7,733 bases of DNA from an uncultured Pseudobdellovibrionaceae bacterium (GTDB taxonomy: Bacteria; Bdellovibrionota; Bdellovibrionia; Bdellovibrionales; Bdellovibrionaceae). Location of the stretch: contig CALCCV010000666.1 in assembly GCA_937900305.1 (NCBI GenBank), positions 1-7,733 of the forward strand. Reading direction: 5' to 3'. Position 1 is the first letter of the stretch. The number at the start of each line of letters is the position of its first letter. This document shows positions 5,941 to 7,733 of this stretch, piece by piece. A program made the translations under genes and the position numbers. A model generated the notes under the pieces. The model was not told the DNA's origin. It searched no databases and worked only from the letters and a program-made list of their open reading frames with translations.

Positions 5941-6594
5941 ATGTCTATCTCAGCTACTTTAGTGAAGGAACTCCGCGAGAAAACCAACGCGGGGATGATG
6001 GATTGTAAAAAAGCTCTTGAAGAGACCAAGGGAAACTTCGACGCGGCTGTTGAGTGGCTGCGTGTGAAGGGCCTTGCTTCCGCGGGCAAAAAAGCTGGCC
6101 GTATTGCCGCTGAAGGTATGGTTCACTCTTACATTCACGGTGAAGGAAAAATTGGCGTAATGCTTGAGGTGAATTCTGAAACAGATTTCGTAGCCCGCAA
6201 TGAAGGCTTCCGAACATTTGTTCAAGACATCGCTTTGCACATTGCCGCCTCTGCGCCGTTGGCCGTTGGACCAGATGAAATTCCTGCGGCTGTTATTGAA
6301 AAAGAAAAAGAGATCATGCGAGCTAAAAACATCGAGCAAGGTAAGAAACCTGAGATGTTGGACAAGATCGTTGAAGGTCAGATTAAAAAGTTCATCGCTG
6401 AAAACTGCCTCTTAGAACAAGCGTTTGTCAAAAATCCAGATATCAAAATCAACGAATATTTAAAAGAAACCATCGCAAAAATTGGTGAAAACATTGTGAT
6501 TCGTCGCTTTGTTCGATACGAATTGGGCGAAGGTATTGAAAAGAAATCGAACGATTTTGCGGCTGAGGTCGCAGCCCAAATGAAGGGGCACTGA
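5941..6594 (+). CDS. tsf: translation elongation factor Ts
   Basis: EF-Ts is the cytoplasmic guanine-nucleotide exchange factor that reloads EF-Tu with GTP. The N-terminal UBA-like domain is clear (LVKELREKTNAGMMDCKKAL, then AVEWLRVKGL). The EF-Tu-contacting motif TDFVARNEGF begins at residue 81, with Asp82 and Phe83 as the residues that in the family disturb the Mg2+ site of EF-Tu. The C-terminal part contains LLEQAFVKNP and the RRFVRYELGEG ending. At 217 residues it is the compact form, close to the Thermus type and shorter than the 283-residue E. coli protein. GGAG at 5931-5934 lies six bases before the ATG. It is paired with rpsB as in most bacteria and is followed after two bases by pyrH. 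Confidence 0.98.
   Translation: MSISATLVKELREKTNAGMMDCKKALEETKGNFDAAVEWLRVKGLASAGKKAGRIAAEGMVHSYIHGEGKIGVMLEVNSETDFVARNEGFRTFVQDIALHIAASAPLAVGPDEIPAAVIEKEKEIMRAKNIEQGKKPEMLDKIVEGQIKKFIAENCLLEQAFVKNPDIKINEYLKETIAKIGENIVIRRFVRYELGEGIEKKSNDFAAEVAAQMKGH
6583..6588 (+). promoter_or_regulatory. ribosome binding site fixing the TTG start of pyrH
   Basis: AAGGGG lies inside the last codons of tsf, eight bases before the TTG at 6597. No ATG or GTG occurs near the conserved KRILLKLSGE start, and the next in-frame ATG (6645) would remove the first strand of the kinase fold. The TTG start is therefore well supported. Confidence 0.7.
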
Positions 6595-6596
6595 CT

Positions 6597-7310
6597 TTGA
6601 AGTCGCCATACAAAAGGATTTTGCTGAAGCTCAGTGGTGAGCACATGGCGGGAAAAGAGGGTTTCGGCATCAACGCCCAAGTTCTTCAAGAGGTGGCGCA
6701 AGAGATTGCGGCCACTCACCGCCTTGGTCTGCAAATTGGAATTGTGATCGGCGGCGGAAATATCATTCGCGGTGAAAAATATCAGGCGCAAGGAATGGAT
6801 CGGGCCAGTTCAGACTACATGGGTATGTTGGGCACAGTCATTAATGCGCTGGCTCTTCAGAATGCCCTTGAAAAAGAAGGCATTCCCACACGAGTTCAGA
6901 CAGCCATCGAAATGGCCGAAATTGCTGAACCCTACATTCGTCGAAAAGCCATCCGACATTTTGAAAAAAATCGAGTTGTGATTTTCGCGGCGGGCACAGG
7001 GAATCCATTTTTTACCACTGACACGGCTGCGGCCTTGCGGGCGGCAGAAATCAATGCCGACGTGATTATGAAGGCGACTAAGGTCGATGGAGTTTATAAT
7101 AAGGACCCTATGAAGTACGCAGATGCGGTAAAGTATGACCGCATCTCTTACATGGAAGTGATCAGTCTAGGGCTTGGTGTGATGGATCACACTGCGATCA
7201 CACTGTGTAAAGAGAACAAATTGCCAATCATTACGTTCAATTTGAATACCCCTGGGAATGTGCAAAAGGCTGCGAAAGGCGAAAGCGTTGGCACGCTGGT
7301 CGCGAACTAG
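6597..7310 (+). CDS. pyrH: uridylate kinase (UMP kinase)
   Basis: PyrH phosphorylates UMP to UDP with ATP, the step that feeds UTP, CTP and UDP-sugar synthesis. It works as a hexamer of the amino-acid-kinase fold, normally activated by GTP and inhibited by UTP. The product has 237 residues (E. coli 241). It contains YKRILLKLSGE at the N-terminus, the glycine loop IGIVIGGGNIIRG, the MDRASSDYMGMLGTVINALA helix, and FAAGTGNPFFTTDTAAALRA for UMP binding. KATKVDGVYNKDP contributes to the ATP site, and FNLNTPGNVQKA closes the fold. Translation starts at TTG 6597, two bases after the tsf stop, so translation is probably coupled. The 29-base gap to frr contains no terminator. Confidence 0.97.
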   Translation: MKSPYKRILLKLSGEHMAGKEGFGINAQVLQEVAQEIAATHRLGLQIGIVIGGGNIIRGEKYQAQGMDRASSDYMGMLGTVINALALQNALEKEGIPTRVQTAIEMAEIAEPYIRRKAIRHFEKNRVVIFAAGTGNPFFTTDTAAALRAAEINADVIMKATKVDGVYNKDPMKYADAVKYDRISYMEVISLGLGVMDHTAITLCKENKLPIITFNLNTPGNVQKAAKGESVGTLVAN

Positions 7311-7339
7311 TTAAATCAGACAGTGCAGGAGATAGATTC

Positions 7340-7717
7340 ATGACGGCTCAAGTGAAAACTCAGATGCAAGACAAAATGGAAAAGTCACTCAAGGCTCTGG
7401 TGGAAGACCTTAAAAAAGTTCGCACCGGACGAGCTCAGGTTTCGATGTTGGATGGTGTTCGAGTGAATTATTATGGCTCGATGTCTCCACTCAGTCAGGT
7501 CGCTTCGATTTCGACACCAGATGCGAAATCGTTTTTAATTGCCCCTTGGGAAACTTCCATTTTGAAAGAAATTGAACAGGCGATTGTGAAAAGTGATTTG
7601 GGTTTGGCTCCCATGAACGATGGGAAGGCCATTCGATTGAAAGTTCCGGACCTCACTGAAGAACGTCGAAAAGATCTGGTCAAGCAAGTTAAGAAGACAA
7701 TCGAGGATGCTCGTGTG
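7340..7717 (+). CDS. frr: ribosome recycling factor (partial, 3' end missing)
   Basis: RRF, with EF-G, splits the post-termination ribosome so that the subunits can be reused. AGGAG at 7327-7331 is eight bases before the ATG. The 126 genuine residues include VEDLKKVRTGRAQVSMLDGV (helix 1 into the beta domain), the VNYYGSMSPLSQVASIS segment, and MNDGKAIRLKVPDLTEERR leading into helix 3. The gene is cut after EDARV: the following codons in the window come from a 16-base adapter match, and read as coding they give RSEER where RRF proteins usually have an RNxRRDA segment. A full RRF has about 185 residues, so roughly 60 are missing. It follows pyrH as in most bacteria. Confidence 0.96.
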
Positions 7718-7733
7718 AGATCGGAAGAGCGTC
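7718..7733. other. Illumina TruSeq adapter remnant (assembly artefact)
   Basis: The final 16 bases, AGATCGGAAGAGCGTC, are identical to the start of the standard Illumina read-2 adapter (AGATCGGAAGAGC is common to both adapters, and GTC specifies read 2). The match sits exactly at the end of the sequence and breaks the conserved RRF protein pattern. A chance 16-base match at this place is very unlikely. These bases should be trimmed and not used in annotation. Confidence 0.92.

Noticed and set aside
1..7733. CRISPR array, insertion sequence, tRNA/rRNA or defence gene
   Set aside because: No direct repeat series, transposase motif, cloverleaf or known defence domain was seen on either strand.

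Overview
The window is a single bacterial contig fragment of roughly 50% GC, almost fully coding on the + strand. It carries the conserved translation and growth block rpsB-tsf-pyrH-frr, preceded by the replication-restart helicase gene priA and two less common genes. One is a zinc-ribbon protein ending in a CFI-box C-terminal domain. The other is a protein with an FAD/NAD-binding Rossmann start. The protein sequences and gene content fit a Bdellovibrionota-type (former deltaproteobacterial) organism, but that placement rests on family resemblance only. I found no mobile element, CRISPR array, rRNA or tRNA.

Layout. Positions 1-41 hold the first 13 codons of an unidentified gene reading left on the minus strand. 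An intergenic region follows, containing one doubtful short ORF. Then comes priA (best start GTG at 347), a 311-residue zinc-ribbon/CFI-box protein (2440-3375), and a 441-residue Rossmann-fold protein whose start overlaps the previous gene by 20 bases (3356-4681). A 249-base leader (4682-4930) contains several inverted repeats and an anti-Shine-Dalgarno-like sequence ahead of rpsB. After it, rpsB (S2 with a long disordered C-terminal extension), tsf, pyrH (TTG start) and frr (cut by the window end) follow with gaps of 20, 2 and 29 bases, so they look like one operon.

How the genes work together. S2 and EF-Ts serve translation initiation and elongation, RRF recycles ribosomes after termination, and UMP kinase supplies UDP for RNA and cell-envelope synthesis. 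PriA reloads the replisome at stalled forks. The zinc-ribbon/CFI-box protein and the Rossmann protein are probably co-expressed with each other, and their roles are unknown.

The most important caution concerns the right end. The last 16 bases (7718-7733) are identical to the start of the Illumina TruSeq read-2 adapter and interrupt frr just before its conserved Arg-rich segment. They should be treated as sequencing adapter, not genome. Biologically, the best leads are a PriA that seems to lack the winged-helix domain and has DEEQ instead of DEEH, the structured rpsB leader, and the extended S2 protein. I see no convincing evidence of a wholly new system.
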